Positions 53,346 through 62,682 are shown, counted from the stretch's first letter. The stretch is 64,000 nucleotides of DNA from Pseudomonas nabeulensis (GCF_004682045.1 NZ_QUZT01000006.1:62001-126000); one strand, 5' to 3'. A program made the numbers and translations. The notes: a model not told the origin generated them from the sequence alone.

Positions 53346-54764
53346 ATGAGTGCCCAGGACCTTTCCGACCTGCTGCTGCAACAAAAACATGCCACGTTCC
53401 GTGCGGGACCGGTCAGCGCCGACACCCGCCGGCGCCGGCTCCAGCAAGTGATCGACCTGCTGGTGGAACACCAGGCTGCCTTGACCACGGCGATGGACCT
53501 GGACTTCGGTGGCAGGCCGGCGGGCTTTTCGCTGATGAACGACGTGCTGGGCGCCCTGGCGTCACTCAAGTATGCCCGTGACCATCTGCAGACCTGGATG
53601 CAGGACGAGCCTCGGCAGATGTTCAGCCCCTACGACCAACTCGGCGCCAGCGCCTGGGTCATGTACCAGCCCAAGGGCACGGTAGGCATTCTCGGCACCT
53701 GGAACGCGCCGCTGTTCACCTTGTTCAGCCCGTTGGCGTCGGCGCTGGCGGCGGGTAACCGGGCGATTCTCAAACCCTCGGAGGTGGTGCCGCGTACTGC
53801 TGAGTTGGTGGCGCGCCTGTGCGCCGTGCACCTCGATCCGCTGGAAATCGCCGTGGTCAATGGCGGGCCCGAAGTGGGCGAGGCGTTCAGCAGCCAGGCA
53901 TTCGATCATCTGGTGTTCACCGGCAGTACCGCGATCGGCCGACGCATCATGACCAATGCCGCGAAAAACCTGGTGCCGGTCACCCTGGAACTGGGCGGCA
54001 AGTCGCCGGTGGTGTTGTCACAGAGTGCCGATCTGAGTAAAGCCGCGTTCAGCATCGCGGCGGGCAAGGCATGCAATGGCGGGCAAATCTGCATCAACCC
54101 GGACTTGGTTTACGTGCCTGTCGCCGCGCTGGAGCCGTTTCTCGATGCGTTGCGCGCCGCGTATTGCGAACTGAACCCGAGCGTGGCCGGCAACCCGGAT
54201 GTGGTGGCGGTGGTCAACCAACGCCACCTGGATCGGGTCGAAGGCCTGGTCGAGGATGCCCAGGCACGCGGCGCCCGTATCGAGTGTTTGCCCGAACCCC
54301 TGGTGCTGAATACCCAGGACCGCCGCCGCCCGCTGCGGGTGGTGGTGAACCCGGCGGCGGAGAGCCAGATTCTGCACGAGGAAATCTTCGGCCCGGCCGT
54401 GGTTGTGTTGACCTATCACGACCTCGACCAGGTACTCGCCGACATCAATGCCCGGCCTCGGCCACTGGCGTTGTACTACTTCGGCGAGGACCCGCAGGAG
54501 CAACGGCATGTGCTGGAACACACGCTGTCCGGTGGGGTGACGATCAACGAGGTGATGATGCACGCGGCGTTGCACGACGCGCCGTTCGGTGGCGTGGGCG
54601 CCTCGGGCATGGGCCACTACCACGGCCGCGAAGGCTTCCTTGAGTTCAGCCATATGCGCACCGTGTTCAAGGCCGGGCCCCACGACCCGCGCCGTGAATG
54701 GGGCTTGCTGCCGCCGTATGGCGAGCACTATCTGGCGGCCATGTTGGCGGCAGTCAAGGGTTGA
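53346..54764 (+). CDS. Coniferyl-type aldehyde dehydrogenase
   Basis: A 472-residue NAD(P)-dependent aldehyde dehydrogenase, close to coniferyl aldehyde dehydrogenases. The catalytic Cys249 is in GKACNGGQICINPD and the general base Glu215 in VTLELGGKSP; FTGSTAIGRRIM binds the cofactor. I used ATG 53346 (MSAQDLSDLLLQQK) with GAGGGG before it. It leads the plus-strand operon that continues with the Tat amidase and the steroid-dehydrogenase-like flavoprotein. In an aldolytic pathway such an enzyme oxidises the aldehyde released from the side chain; it may do the same here for the thiolase-like aldolase at the end. Confidence 0.88.
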   Translation: MSAQDLSDLLLQQKHATFRAGPVSADTRRRRLQQVIDLLVEHQAALTTAMDLDFGGRPAGFSLMNDVLGALASLKYARDHLQTWMQDEPRQMFSPYDQLGASAWVMYQPKGTVGILGTWNAPLFTLFSPLASALAAGNRAILKPSEVVPRTAELVARLCAVHLDPLEIAVVNGGPEVGEAFSSQAFDHLVFTGSTAIGRRIMTNAAKNLVPVTLELGGKSPVVLSQSADLSKAAFSIAAGKACNGGQICINPDLVYVPVAALEPFLDALRAAYCELNPSVAGNPDVVAVVNQRHLDRVEGLVEDAQARGARIECLPEPLVLNTQDRRRPLRVVVNPAAESQILHEEIFGPAVVVLTYHDLDQVLADINARPRPLALYYFGEDPQEQRHVLEHTLSGGVTINEVMMHAALHDAPFGGVGASGMGHYHGREGFLEFSHMRTVFKAGPHDPRREWGLLPPYGEHYLAAMLAAVKG

Positions 54765-54795
54765 ACCTTTCATTTATCCGGGCCTGATCATCACT

Positions 54796-56361
54796 ATGCA
54801 CACTCATCAAGATAAGACGGACAACGGCTGGTCGCGCCGTGACGTACTCAAGGCCGGCGCCGTGAGCGCCGGTGTCGGACTGCTGGGGCGTTTTGCCGAC
54901 GCCCGCGCAGCAGGGCTTGGCGACACCGATTACCAGGCCATGGACGCCTGGGCCATGAGCCAGGCCGTGCGCAGCGGCGAGCTGAGCCCGCAGGACCTGC
55001 TGGCCGCCGCGTTGGCGCGCTGCCACGCGGTCAACCCCCGGGTCAATGCCGTGAACATGCTGCATGAAGCCTACGCCCATGCCTTGATGGCCCAGCGTCG
55101 CAATGACGGCACTGACAAACAGGGCACCCTGGCCGGTGTGCCGCTGCTGCTCAAGGACCTCAACACCAATCTGCAAGGCACGATCACCAGCAACGGTTGC
55201 CGCTTCTTCAAGGACGCCCCCCCGGCCACCTACACCAGCACCCTGATCACCCGCTACCAAAACGCCGGCGCCGTGCCGTTCGGCAAGACTGCCTGCCCGG
55301 AGTTCGGGCTGACCACCACCACCGAATCCCTGGCCTGGGGCCAGACCCACAACCCGTGGAACCTGGCCATGAGTGCCGGCGGTTCCTCCGGCGGGGCAGC
55401 GGCAGCGGTAGCGGCCGGGATCGTGCCGGTGGCCCATGCCACCGATGGCGGCGGTTCGATCCGGATCCCGGCGGCCTACTGTGGGGTGGTCGGGCTCAAG
55501 CCCAGCCGTTACCGCACCCCCAGCGGGCCGGTGCATTTCGAAGGCTGGTTTGGCGCCAGCGTGGCCAATGTGGTGTCGCGCAGCGTGCGCGACACGGCAC
55601 TCTTTCTCGATGCGGGACAAGGCCATGACGCCGGCAGTGCCTATTGGTGTCCACCGCCCGTGCGGCCGTATGTGCAAGAGCTGTTGCGTGACCCCGGCAA
55701 GTTGCGCGTGGGCGTGGTGCGTCAGTCCCTTACCGGCGCACCGTTGGACCCGGCGATTGCCGCCACTCTGGAGCGCACCCTCAAGCAGTTGTCGGCCCTG
55801 GGGCATGAGCTTGAAGAGATGACCTTGAACGTTGACCCCCGCGAGTTGTTCGGCGCCCACGGCAAGGTGATCGGCACTGCCTTGCGCACGCTGATCCATG
55901 ACCGAGAACAGGTGCTGGGCCGTGCCGCCACGGCGCAGGACCTGGAGAAAATCACCCTGGTCAATCTGGAACGTGCCCAAGGCATCAGCGGCGAAGACCT
56001 GTACCGGGCGCGTGCCTCGTTCGAACGCATCGGCGCGACCATGGAACAGCACTTCCAACGTTTTGACGTGATCCTCTCGCCGGTCACCGGCAGTCTCACG
56101 CCGAAGCTGGGCCTGCTGTCCCTCGACCAACCGTGGGACAGCTATGCGCACCAGGCCATGGGCAGCGCCGGGTTTACCGTGGTCGCCAATGTCAGCGGCC
56201 AGCCGGCGATTTCCCTGCCCCTGGGGCAGAGTGACGACGGCTTGCCGGTGGGCATGATGTTCACCGCGCGCCTGGGCGGCGAAGACGTATTGCTGCGCCT
56301 TGCCAGCCAACTCGAACAGGCCCATCCGTGGGCCGGGCGACGTGCGACCTTGTCGGCATAA
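54796..56361 (+). CDS. Tat-exported amidase signature enzyme
   Basis: A 521-residue amidase with a twin-arginine signal at the N-terminus ([20 protein letters not shown], about 11-30), so it should be exported folded to the periplasm. The Ser-cisSer-Lys triad is Lys120 ([11 protein letters not shown]), cis-Ser197 ([11 protein letters not shown]) and Ser221 ([10 protein letters not shown]). It is the exported paralogue of the cytoplasmic amidase at 37987-39444. I used ATG 54796; the frame is open upstream inside the aldehyde dehydrogenase gene and has no ribosome site there. It follows that gene by 31 bases and precedes the flavoprotein by 66 bases. Confidence 0.88.
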   Translation: MHTHQDKTDNGWSRRDVLKAGAVSAGVGLLGRFADARAAGLGDTDYQAMDAWAMSQAVRSGELSPQDLLAAALARCHAVNPRVNAVNMLHEAYAHALMAQRRNDGTDKQGTLAGVPLLLKDLNTNLQGTITSNGCRFFKDAPPATYTSTLITRYQNAGAVPFGKTACPEFGLTTTTESLAWGQTHNPWNLAMSAGGSSGGAAAAVAAGIVPVAHATDGGGSIRIPAAYCGVVGLKPSRYRTPSGPVHFEGWFGASVANVVSRSVRDTALFLDAGQGHDAGSAYWCPPPVRPYVQELLRDPGKLRVGVVRQSLTGAPLDPAIAATLERTLKQLSALGHELEEMTLNVDPRELFGAHGKVIGTALRTLIHDREQVLGRAATAQDLEKITLVNLERAQGISGEDLYRARASFERIGATMEQHFQRFDVILSPVTGSLTPKLGLLSLDQPWDSYAHQAMGSAGFTVVANVSGQPAISLPLGQSDDGLPVGMMFTARLGGEDVLLRLASQLEQAHPWAGRRATLSA

Positions 56362-56427
56362 CCCTCAATGCACACCGTCAGCGCCGCCGGCGGTGACTCC
56401 CTCATTTCAGCGAATGGCATAACCACA

Positions 56428-58152
56428 ATGACGGCTTTCATTCAGTCTCAAACGCACTACGACGTGATCGTCGTCGGTTCGGGCGCCGGTGCAATGACCT
56501 CGGCGGTGTTTCTCGCCGACCAGGGCATGCGCGTGCTGGTGGTGGAAAAAAGCAACCAGTACGGCGGCACCTCGGCGATCTCCGGGGGCGGCATCTGGAT
56601 TCCGAATAACCGCTATTTCAGCCGCCAGGGCGGGCAGGACAGCTACGCAATGGCGCTGACGTACCTGCAAGCCACTGCGGGTGAGCATGTGGAGGAAGCA
56701 CGCCTGCGCGCCTACCTCGACAACGCGCCGAAGATGATCGAGCAACTCGCCCGTATCAGCCGGGTGCGTTACGCAGTGGCGGCCAAATACCCCGATTACT
56801 ATCCACACTTGCCGGGTGCGCTGGCGGGCGGGCGCACCCTCGATCCGGAGCTTTTCGACACCAGCCTGTTGGGCGACGAACTGGCCAACCTGCGCAAACC
56901 CTCGCCGTCTACCTTGCTGATGGGGCGTATTGCCTGGACTGCCCGCGATGCGCACAAGGTCATGGCGCGCAGCTTTGGCTGGCGCCTGCTGATCATGAAA
57001 CTGATGCTGCGCTACAAGCTGGATTTCAAGTGGCGGCGCAAAAGCAAATTCGACCGCCGCGCGTCCCTCGGCAGTTCGCTGGTGGCATCGCTGCGGCGCT
57101 CGTTGATGGACCGCGACGTGCCGCTGTGGCTCAACACCGACTTTTGCGGCCTGGTCACCGACAACGGTCGCGTCAGCGGTGTGACGGTGCAGCGCAACGG
57201 CGCCGAGTTGCAGCTGACGGCGCGCCACGGGGTCATCCTCGCCTCCGGGGGCTTCGAGCAGAACCAGGCGCTACGCGATCAGTACCTGCCCAAGCCCACG
57301 CGCCGTGCCTGGAGCGCCACGCCACCGGGCAACAACACCGGGGCGGCGCTGCAAGCCGGCATGGCCGAGGGTGCGGCCACGGCCTTGATGGATTGGGCCT
57401 GGTGGGCGCCGACCATTGCCGTGCCGGGGGAAGACAAACCCCGAGGCGTGTTTGCCGAGCGCGCGTTTCCCGGCGCCATCGTGGTCAACGGCCAGGGCCA
57501 GCGCTTTGTCAACGAGGCGGCGCCGTACCTGGAGTTTGTCGATGCCATGCACCAGGACAACCAGAAAACCGACGGCCGCTCGGTGCCGGCCTGGGTGATC
57601 TTCGATGCGCACTTTCGCTTCAACTACGCCATGGGGCCGTTGATGCCGGGCCAGGTCATGCCCGACAGCCGCTTGCGCAAGGAATGGCGCGACAACCTGT
57701 ACTGGAAAGCCGACACCCTGGCCGAGTTGGCCACGCGTATCGGCGTCGACAGCGCGGGCCTGGAAGCGACCGTGGCCAAGGTGAACACCTATGCCGGCAC
57801 CGGCGTCGACCTGGATTTTGGCCGTGGCGGCAATATCTTCGACCGCTACTACGGCGACAGCAACGTCAAGCCCAACCCGTGCCTGGCGCCGTTGCGCAAA
57901 GGGCCTTACTACGCGATGCGCCTGGATGCCGGGGATATTGGCACCAAGGGCGGCTTGCTGACCAACGAACACGCCCAAGTGGTGCGTGAGGACGGCGTGC
58001 CGATTGCGGGTCTGTATGCCATTGGCAACTGCTCGGCCTCGGTGATGGGCACGCGTTATCCGGGGGCGGGAGGTACGTTGGGGCCGGCGATGACCTTTGG
58101 GTTTGTTGCGGCGAATCACGTGGTGGCGTGTGCGCGTAAGGTGACGGTATGA
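56428..58152 (+). CDS. 3-Ketosteroid-delta-1-dehydrogenase-like FAD protein
   Basis: A 574-residue flavoprotein of the fumarate-reductase/KstD type. FAD binding is seen in VIVVGSGAGAMTSAVFLADQ, and GGTSAISGGGIWIPNN is the substrate-loop signature. The C-terminal motif GTRYPGAGGTLGPAMTFGFV is a hallmark of KstD enzymes, with the active Tyr and Gly (Tyr487/Gly491 in Rhodococcus KstD1). FNYAMGPLMP is also a family block. It probably introduces a double bond in a ring ketone, as KstD does in ring A of steroids. I used ATG 56428; a start at 56368 is possible. Its repeat-rich 3' side (58153-58804) has no gene. Confidence 0.85.
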   Translation: MTAFIQSQTHYDVIVVGSGAGAMTSAVFLADQGMRVLVVEKSNQYGGTSAISGGGIWIPNNRYFSRQGGQDSYAMALTYLQATAGEHVEEARLRAYLDNAPKMIEQLARISRVRYAVAAKYPDYYPHLPGALAGGRTLDPELFDTSLLGDELANLRKPSPSTLLMGRIAWTARDAHKVMARSFGWRLLIMKLMLRYKLDFKWRRKSKFDRRASLGSSLVASLRRSLMDRDVPLWLNTDFCGLVTDNGRVSGVTVQRNGAELQLTARHGVILASGGFEQNQALRDQYLPKPTRRAWSATPPGNNTGAALQAGMAEGAATALMDWAWWAPTIAVPGEDKPRGVFAERAFPGAIVVNGQGQRFVNEAAPYLEFVDAMHQDNQKTDGRSVPAWVIFDAHFRFNYAMGPLMPGQVMPDSRLRKEWRDNLYWKADTLAELATRIGVDSAGLEATVAKVNTYAGTGVDLDFGRGGNIFDRYYGDSNVKPNPCLAPLRKGPYYAMRLDAGDIGTKGGLLTNEHAQVVREDGVPIAGLYAIGNCSASVMGTRYPGAGGTLGPAMTFGFVAANHVVACARKVTV

Positions 58153-58164
58153 AGGGGGCAAAGT

Positions 58165-58500
58165 CGTGTTTGGTGAGCATATCCGTTATTTAGGTAACGG
58201 CTACTTATGGTTCCGCCCTTACGGCGGCTCACTTTTGGAAAGGCCGGAGTGCCGGCCCAGCCAAAAGTAAGCAAAAGGCCTTCGCCCACCACTCGGTGTC
58301 TCGCCTAGGCTCGACATGCCCGCACTCCGGCTTGAATCCGTGGGCCGCCGTCATGGGCCATCCATGGCCCATCCATGGCCCAGGACGGCTAACCCGGCGT
58401 CCTGCCGGGTTACCCACGGATTCAAGCCTGCGTTCGGCCAGCGTGGTTAACGGGGCGACTGAGATCAAAAGCCAGATCAAAATCAAAAGCAGGCCACGGT
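58165..58500. repeat. Composite Pseudomonas intergenic repeat
   Basis: From GTGTTTGGTGAGCATATCCG (58165) through CGGCTACTTATGGTTCCGCC, GCTCACTTTTGG and on to the block at 58387 (GGCTAACCCGGCGTCCTGCC). I recognise this as a common, non-coding Pseudomonas fluorescens-group repeat; the 58387-58470 part recurs at 50129-50212. No open frame of a known family is present. Confidence 0.7.
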
Positions 58501-58520
58501 TAATCTGAAAAATGGAGATC

Positions 58521-58615
58521 AAATGTGGGAGGGGGCTTGCCCCCGATAGCGGTGGGTCAGCTGCATGTGTGTTAACTGACACACCGCTATCGGGGGCAAG
58601 CCCCCTCCCACATTT
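58521..58615. repeat. REPIN with perfect 34-base arms
   Basis: AAATGTGGGAGGGGGCTTGC begins an arm at 58521-58554, whose exact inverse complement ends at 58615 (58582-58615). The 27-base centre itself starts GGTCAG and ends CTGACA. A third, compact REP palindrome (TGTGGGAGGGGGCAAGCC...) follows at 58728-58755. Confidence 0.9.
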
Positions 58616-58833
58616 CGATCTGTTTCGGCTTGAGAGCGGGTTTGGCTGGGCTATTGTCTGCTCAATTCCCCTCAAACCGCGGCGGCCGTACAACCGACGG
58701 GTATGCATGTGTCGTACTCGGTCAAACTGTGGGAGGGGGCAAGCCCCCTCCCACATTTCGACCGGTTTCGGCTTGAGAGCGGGTTTGGCTGGGCTCTCTC
58801 CGGCTCAATTTCCCTCAAACCGCGCCGGGCGTT
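58609..58833. repeat. 143-bp tandem duplication of the enoyl-CoA hydratase 3' end
   Basis: The stretch 58609-58690 repeats at an offset of exactly 143 bases (58752-58833). It holds GGCTTGAGAGCGGGTTTGGC (58627 and 58770) and a copy of the last codons of the hydratase gene. The duplicate at 58662 reads ...RPPRFEGN and a stop on the minus strand, against ...RPARFEGN in the real gene. A REP palindrome (58728) lies at the junction. Confidence 0.75.
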
Positions 58834-59590
58834 TTTCGATGAAGGCCTGCATCCCTTCCTTCTGGTCCCGCGAGGCAAACAGCAGGGCATTGGCTTTGCG
58901 CTCCAGGGCCAGGCCGGCCTCCAGGGGGGCGTCCATGCCGGCGAGGATCACTTCCTTGATCTGCTCGGCAGCCAACGAGGGCATGGCGGCGATGGTGCGG
59001 GCCAGGTCCAGGGCGGTGGACTGCACGTGCTCGTCGTCCACCAGGTCGCTGACCAGCCCGGCTACCCACGCTTCTTCGGCGCTGATCGGTTGGCCGGTCA
59101 AGGCCATGCGCATCGCCTTGACCTTGCCCACCGCCCGCACCAGGCGTTGAGTGCCGCCAATACCGGGCATGATGCCGATGCGGATTTCCGGTTGGCAGAA
59201 GCGCGCACTGCGCCCGGCGACGATCAGGTCGGCGTGCATCGCCAGCTCGCAACCGCCGCCATAGGCATAGCCGCACACCGCTGCAATCACCGGTTTGGGA
59301 CAGTGCTGGATCGGGCCCCACACACGCTCGGTGTGGCGCTTGTAGATATCAATCGCACCCACCCCGGCCATGCTGTTGATGTCGCCCCCGGCGGCGAATA
59401 CCTGCTCGCCGCCGGTCAACACAATGCAGCGCACCTCGGGGTCCAGCGACAGTTCGCTGAAATGCCGCGACAACAGCGCCTGCAACTCAAGGCTCAACGC
59501 ATTGCTCGCCTGTGGCCGGTTCAGGCGCAGCAGCGCCACGCCCGGCAACGGGTGTTCGAGTAAAACCGGCGCAGCGTCTGGAGCGGACAT
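58805..59590 (-). CDS. Enoyl-CoA hydratase/isomerase family protein
   Basis: A 261-residue crotonase-fold enzyme. The oxyanion-hole blocks are AAGGDINSMAGVGAIDI and AAVCGYAYGGGCELAMHADL, and the second catalytic region follows in GIMPGIGGTQRLVRAVG. Fold and length are normal. It hydrates or isomerises acyl-CoA double bonds. I used ATG 59590 (GAGG before it); a TTG at 59602 is in frame. It is divergent from the SDR gene at 59729 and shares the operator site at 59657 with it. Its stop is the copy point of a 143-bp tandem duplication. Confidence 0.9.
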   Translation of the reverse strand: MSAPDAAPVLLEHPLPGVALLRLNRPQASNALSLELQALLSRHFSELSLDPEVRCIVLTGGEQVFAAGGDINSMAGVGAIDIYKRHTERVWGPIQHCPKPVIAAVCGYAYGGGCELAMHADLIVAGRSARFCQPEIRIGIMPGIGGTQRLVRAVGKVKAMRMALTGQPISAEEAWVAGLVSDLVDDEHVQSTALDLARTIAAMPSLAAEQIKEVILAGMDAPLEAGLALERKANALLFASRDQKEGMQAFIEKRPARFEGN

Positions 59591-59656
59591 GGGCAACCTC
59601 AAGGATCAGTCATCGAATGGCCGCCAGTGTCCTGTTCGGCCAGCTGAATTTTCATC

Positions 59657-59669
59657 GTCCGTTCAGACG
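59657..59669. promoter_or_regulatory. Third copy of the GTCCG-N3-GACG operator
   Basis: GTCCGTTCAGACG matches GTCCGTTGAGACG at 53236 (minus strand) in 12 of 13 bases and GTCCGATTGGACG at 53262 in 10 of 13. CTAGAGTGGC starts 35 bases after this site's first base (59692) as at the 53262 site (36 bases). It lies between the divergent hydratase and SDR starts. Confidence 0.65.
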
Positions 59670-59728
59670 TAGTTCGGTGCCCGGATCGTCCCTAGAGTGG
59701 CTCTTGTCCGTAAAGAAAGGAGCCCATC

Positions 59729-60514
59729 ATGGAGCTGCAGGCAGGTCTTGATTACAGCGGTAAGGTGGTGTTGGTCACCGGGGGCACCCAAGGCATCGGC
59801 GCCGGGATTGCCGCGGGGTTCCTGGCGGCGAATGCGCAGGTGATCGTGTGTGCCCGTCGCGAGCCGGAACGTTTGCCCAGCGTGGCGGGCAACAGCGCCA
59901 GCTTTATCAGTGCCGACGTACGCGACCAGGATTCCCTGCAACACCTCTTCAGCACCATAGAACGTGACTTTGGCCGCCTCGACGTGTTGGTCAACAACGC
60001 CGGTGGCAGCCCGTCCGCCGAGGCAGCCACGGCGTCGCCGAGGTTTCACGAAAGCATCATCGCGCTGAACCTGATCGCGCCCCTCAACGTGGCACAGCGC
60101 GCCAACCGGCTGATGCAGGCGCAAGCGCAAGGCGGTTGCATCGTGTTTATCGGCAGCATCAGTGCGCTGCGCTCGTCACCGGGCACGGCGGCCTATGGCG
60201 CGGCCAAGGCCGGTGTGTTGGCGCTGGTGCAGTCGCTGGCAGTGGAGTGGGGGCCGAAGGTGCGCGTGGTCACGGTCAGCCCCGGCCTGGTGCTGACCGA
60301 GAAGGCGCATATGCACTACGTCTCCGACGCGGGTATTGCCGCGGCGGCTGCGGGGATTCCGGCCGAGCGCCTGGCGGTGGCCGAAGACATTGCCAATGCC
60401 TGCCTGTATATCGCTTCGCCGCTGGCCAGCTACGCCAGCGGCTGCAACCTGTTGCTGCATGGCGGCGGCGAACGCCCGGCGTTCCTCGGCGCTGTGCAGG
60501 TGCTACCGACCTGA
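59729..60514 (+). CDS. SDR family oxidoreductase
   Basis: A 261-residue short-chain dehydrogenase. The nucleotide motif is VLVTGGTQGIGAGIAAGF, the NNAGG block is present, and FIGSISAL and YGAAKAGVLALVQSLAVEW carry Ser, Tyr and Lys. It is classical SDR and probably oxidises or reduces a hydroxyl or keto group on a CoA-bound or ring intermediate. The ATG at 59729 has AAAGGAG before it, and the conserved CTAGAGTGGC is 28 bases upstream. It leads the operon that continues with the MaoC-DUF35 gene after 56 bases. Confidence 0.9.
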   Translation: MELQAGLDYSGKVVLVTGGTQGIGAGIAAGFLAANAQVIVCARREPERLPSVAGNSASFISADVRDQDSLQHLFSTIERDFGRLDVLVNNAGGSPSAEAATASPRFHESIIALNLIAPLNVAQRANRLMQAQAQGGCIVFIGSISALRSSPGTAAYGAAKAGVLALVQSLAVEWGPKVRVVTVSPGLVLTEKAHMHYVSDAGIAAAAAGIPAERLAVAEDIANACLYIASPLASYASGCNLLLHGGGERPAFLGAVQVLPT

Positions 60515-60570
60515 TCGACCTATTGCGGCGACCGGGTTCGGTGGCCGCCTTCACTGTGAAGGAGACGACT

Positions 60571-61539
60571 TTGGCTGATCCACAATTGCTATCTACCGTG
60601 CGTGACCTGGTGGGGCGTCAATACGGCCGGGTGTATGCCTGGGATGAAGTCAACGCGCCGATGATCCGCCAATGGTGCGAGATCATGGGCGTGGACAACC
60701 CGCTGTACACCGACGCGGACTTCGCCCTCGGCACCGCCCATGAAGGGCTGATTGCCCCGCCGGCCATGTTGCAGGTGTGGACCATGGAAGGCCTGCACAC
60801 CAACAACTACCCGCCAGGCTCCACCGACGAGAACCCGTACGAGGTACTCACGGCCATGGAAGCCTACGGCTACGCCTCCACCGTGGCGGTCAACTCCGAG
60901 CTGAGCTTCACTCGCCCGCTGCGCCTGGGGGAAAAGCTCTACTACACCACGCGCCTGGAGTCGGTGGGCGATGAGAAAACCACCGCCCTGGGCACCGGGT
61001 TTTTCGTCACGCTGATCATGAGCCATTTCGTCGAAAAGGCCGGTGGCGATGAACCGGTGGGCCAGTTGCTGTTTCGCGTGTTCAAGTTCCGCCCGGCGAA
61101 TGCCCAGGCAGCGGCTCCGGTGGAAGTGGCCCAGGCCAAGCCCAAGCGCCCACTGCCCGGTGTCAGCGACGACACGCGGTTCTTCTGGGATGGCTGCGCG
61201 CAGCGGCAGTTGCTGATCCAGCGCTGCACCGCCTGCCAGACCTTGCGCCACCCACCGGCGCCGGTGTGCATCGAGTGCCACAGTTTCGAGTGGGACACGC
61301 TGCAGGCCAGCGGTCGCGCCACATTGTATTCGTACGTGGTGATGCATTACCCCGAAGTGCCGCCGTTCGACTACCCCAACCCCATCGGCTTGATCGAGCT
61401 GGAGGAGGGCGTGCGCCTCATCGCCGGGCTGGTGGGCGTCAAGGGTGACGCGTTGCGCATCGGCCAGCGCCTGCAGGTGAAATTCCAGACCTTCGACGAC
61501 CAACAGACGCTGCCCATGTTTCGCCCGGAACAGGCGTAG
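60571..61539 (+). CDS. MaoC hydratase-DUF35 (OB-fold) fusion protein
   Basis: A 322-residue two-domain protein. Residues 1-160 form a MaoC/FAS1-like hydratase half (PAMLQVWTMEG, VNSELSFTRPLRLGEKLYY). Residues 190-322 are DUF35, with a zinc ribbon (IQRCTACQTLRHPPAPVCIE, then the second C-x2-C) and an OB fold. The same pair of domains is known in ChsH2 of the Mycobacterium tuberculosis igr operon, where DUF35 joins the thiolase-like Ltp2 to make the retro-aldolase. The TTG start at 60571 has GAAGGAGA before it; the frame is open upstream but lies inside the SDR gene. It precedes the acyl-CoA dehydrogenase by 9 bases. Confidence 0.85.
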   Translation: MADPQLLSTVRDLVGRQYGRVYAWDEVNAPMIRQWCEIMGVDNPLYTDADFALGTAHEGLIAPPAMLQVWTMEGLHTNNYPPGSTDENPYEVLTAMEAYGYASTVAVNSELSFTRPLRLGEKLYYTTRLESVGDEKTTALGTGFFVTLIMSHFVEKAGGDEPVGQLLFRVFKFRPANAQAAAPVEVAQAKPKRPLPGVSDDTRFFWDGCAQRQLLIQRCTACQTLRHPPAPVCIECHSFEWDTLQASGRATLYSYVVMHYPEVPPFDYPNPIGLIELEEGVRLIAGLVGVKGDALRIGQRLQVKFQTFDDQQTLPMFRPEQA

Positions 61540-61548
61540 GAGCCCCCC

Positions 61549-62682
61549 ATGGATTTCGAATTGAGCGAAGACCAGCGCGCCATCGCGCAAATGGCCGACA
61601 GCCTGTTTGTCGACCATTGCCATGACGACTACATGCGCCAGTGGGACGTCAGCGGCGAACCGATGATGGCGCCGCTGTGGGCGCTGTGCATCGAGACCGG
61701 CTTGCATGCCCTGGCGATTCCCGAAGAACACGGCGGCAGTGGCTTGGGCATGACCGAGCTGATGCTGGTATTGCAGGCCCAAGGCAAGGCATTGGCCCAG
61801 GTGCCGTTGTGGCGCCATCAATTGGCGGCCGCGACGCTGGCGCAGTTTGATGCTGGCGATACCTCGGGCTGGATCGGCCGCGCGGCGTCGGGTGCTGCAC
61901 TGTTGAGTGTGTCCCTGGACGGCTTGAACAGCGCGTTGGGCATCGAGTTGCAGGCGCAACCCAGCGGTGACGGTTGGTTGATCAGCGGCCGGGTTGCGGC
62001 CCTGGCCTTGGGGGATCAAGCCCAGGCCGCGTTGGTGGTGGTGCAAGCCGAAGGGCAGCCACGGCTGTTGCTGCTCGACCTGTCGCTGCCCCAGGTGCAG
62101 CGCGTGTCGGCGGTGTTGACCCACGGCGAAGCGGTGGCCGACCTGCATATCCAGGGCCTTGCAGTGAACGCCGAGGCCTTGTTGCCGACGGCGGCGGTGG
62201 CCTGGCTGGAAGTGCGCAGCGTGGCGGCGCTGGCCGCGTTGCAGCTGGGGGTCAGCGAAGAGCAGGTCCGCCGCACCGTGGCCTACGTCAGCGAGCGCCA
62301 GCAGTTCGAGCGCGCCATCGGCAGCTTCCAGGCGGTGCAGATGAGCATGGCCGACACCCATATCGCCGTCGAAGCCTTGCGCACCACCTTGTGGCAACTG
62401 GTCTATCGCGTCGACGCGGGGCTCGCGGCGCCGTGCGAAGCCCTGGCCACGGCCTGGCTGACCTGTGAAGCCGGGCACCGCATCGGGCATGTCGCCCAGC
62501 ATGTGCATGGTGGCATCGGCGTCGACCTGACCTACCCGATTCACCGTTTTCTCTACTGGAGCCGTGGCCTCACCGTGGCCCTCGGCGGCTCGGCGGCCAA
62601 CCTGGAACGCCTGGGCGACTGGCTCAACGATAACGACAAGCTGGGATGGAAATATGACCTCGAAGAACACCAAGCGCTTTGA
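61549..62682 (+). CDS. Acyl-CoA dehydrogenase
   Basis: A 377-residue flavoprotein of the acyl-CoA dehydrogenase fold. It starts MDFELSEDQRAIAQMADSLF; the FAD-binding middle and the helical end are seen in YVSERQQFERAIGSFQAVQM. In igr-type operons two such genes often form a heteromeric enzyme; only one is present in this window, and the other could lie past its end. It has a ribosome site in the GGAG just before it. The end overlaps the MaoC gene by 29 bases. The sequence has no obvious catalytic Glu in the usual place, so I leave the detail open. Confidence 0.88.
   Translation: MDFELSEDQRAIAQMADSLFVDHCHDDYMRQWDVSGEPMMAPLWALCIETGLHALAIPEEHGGSGLGMTELMLVLQAQGKALAQVPLWRHQLAAATLAQFDAGDTSGWIGRAASGAALLSVSLDGLNSALGIELQAQPSGDGWLISGRVAALALGDQAQAALVVVQAEGQPRLLLLDLSLPQVQRVSAVLTHGEAVADLHIQGLAVNAEALLPTAAVAWLEVRSVAALAALQLGVSEEQVRRTVAYVSERQQFERAIGSFQAVQMSMADTHIAVEALRTTLWQLVYRVDAGLAAPCEALATAWLTCEAGHRIGHVAQHVHGGIGVDLTYPIHRFLYWSRGLTVALGGSAANLERLGDWLNDNDKLGWKYDLEEHQAL

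Noticed and set aside
54754..56325. A 523-codon minus-strand open frame opposite the Tat amidase
   Set aside because: The amidase signature residues are all on the plus strand. The antisense frame is a third-position GC shadow.
58521..58755. Possible CRISPR array, because of repeated GTGGGAGGGGGCTTGCCCCC units
   Set aside because: The units are inverted, of unequal spacing and few. They are REP/REPIN elements, and no cas gene is near.
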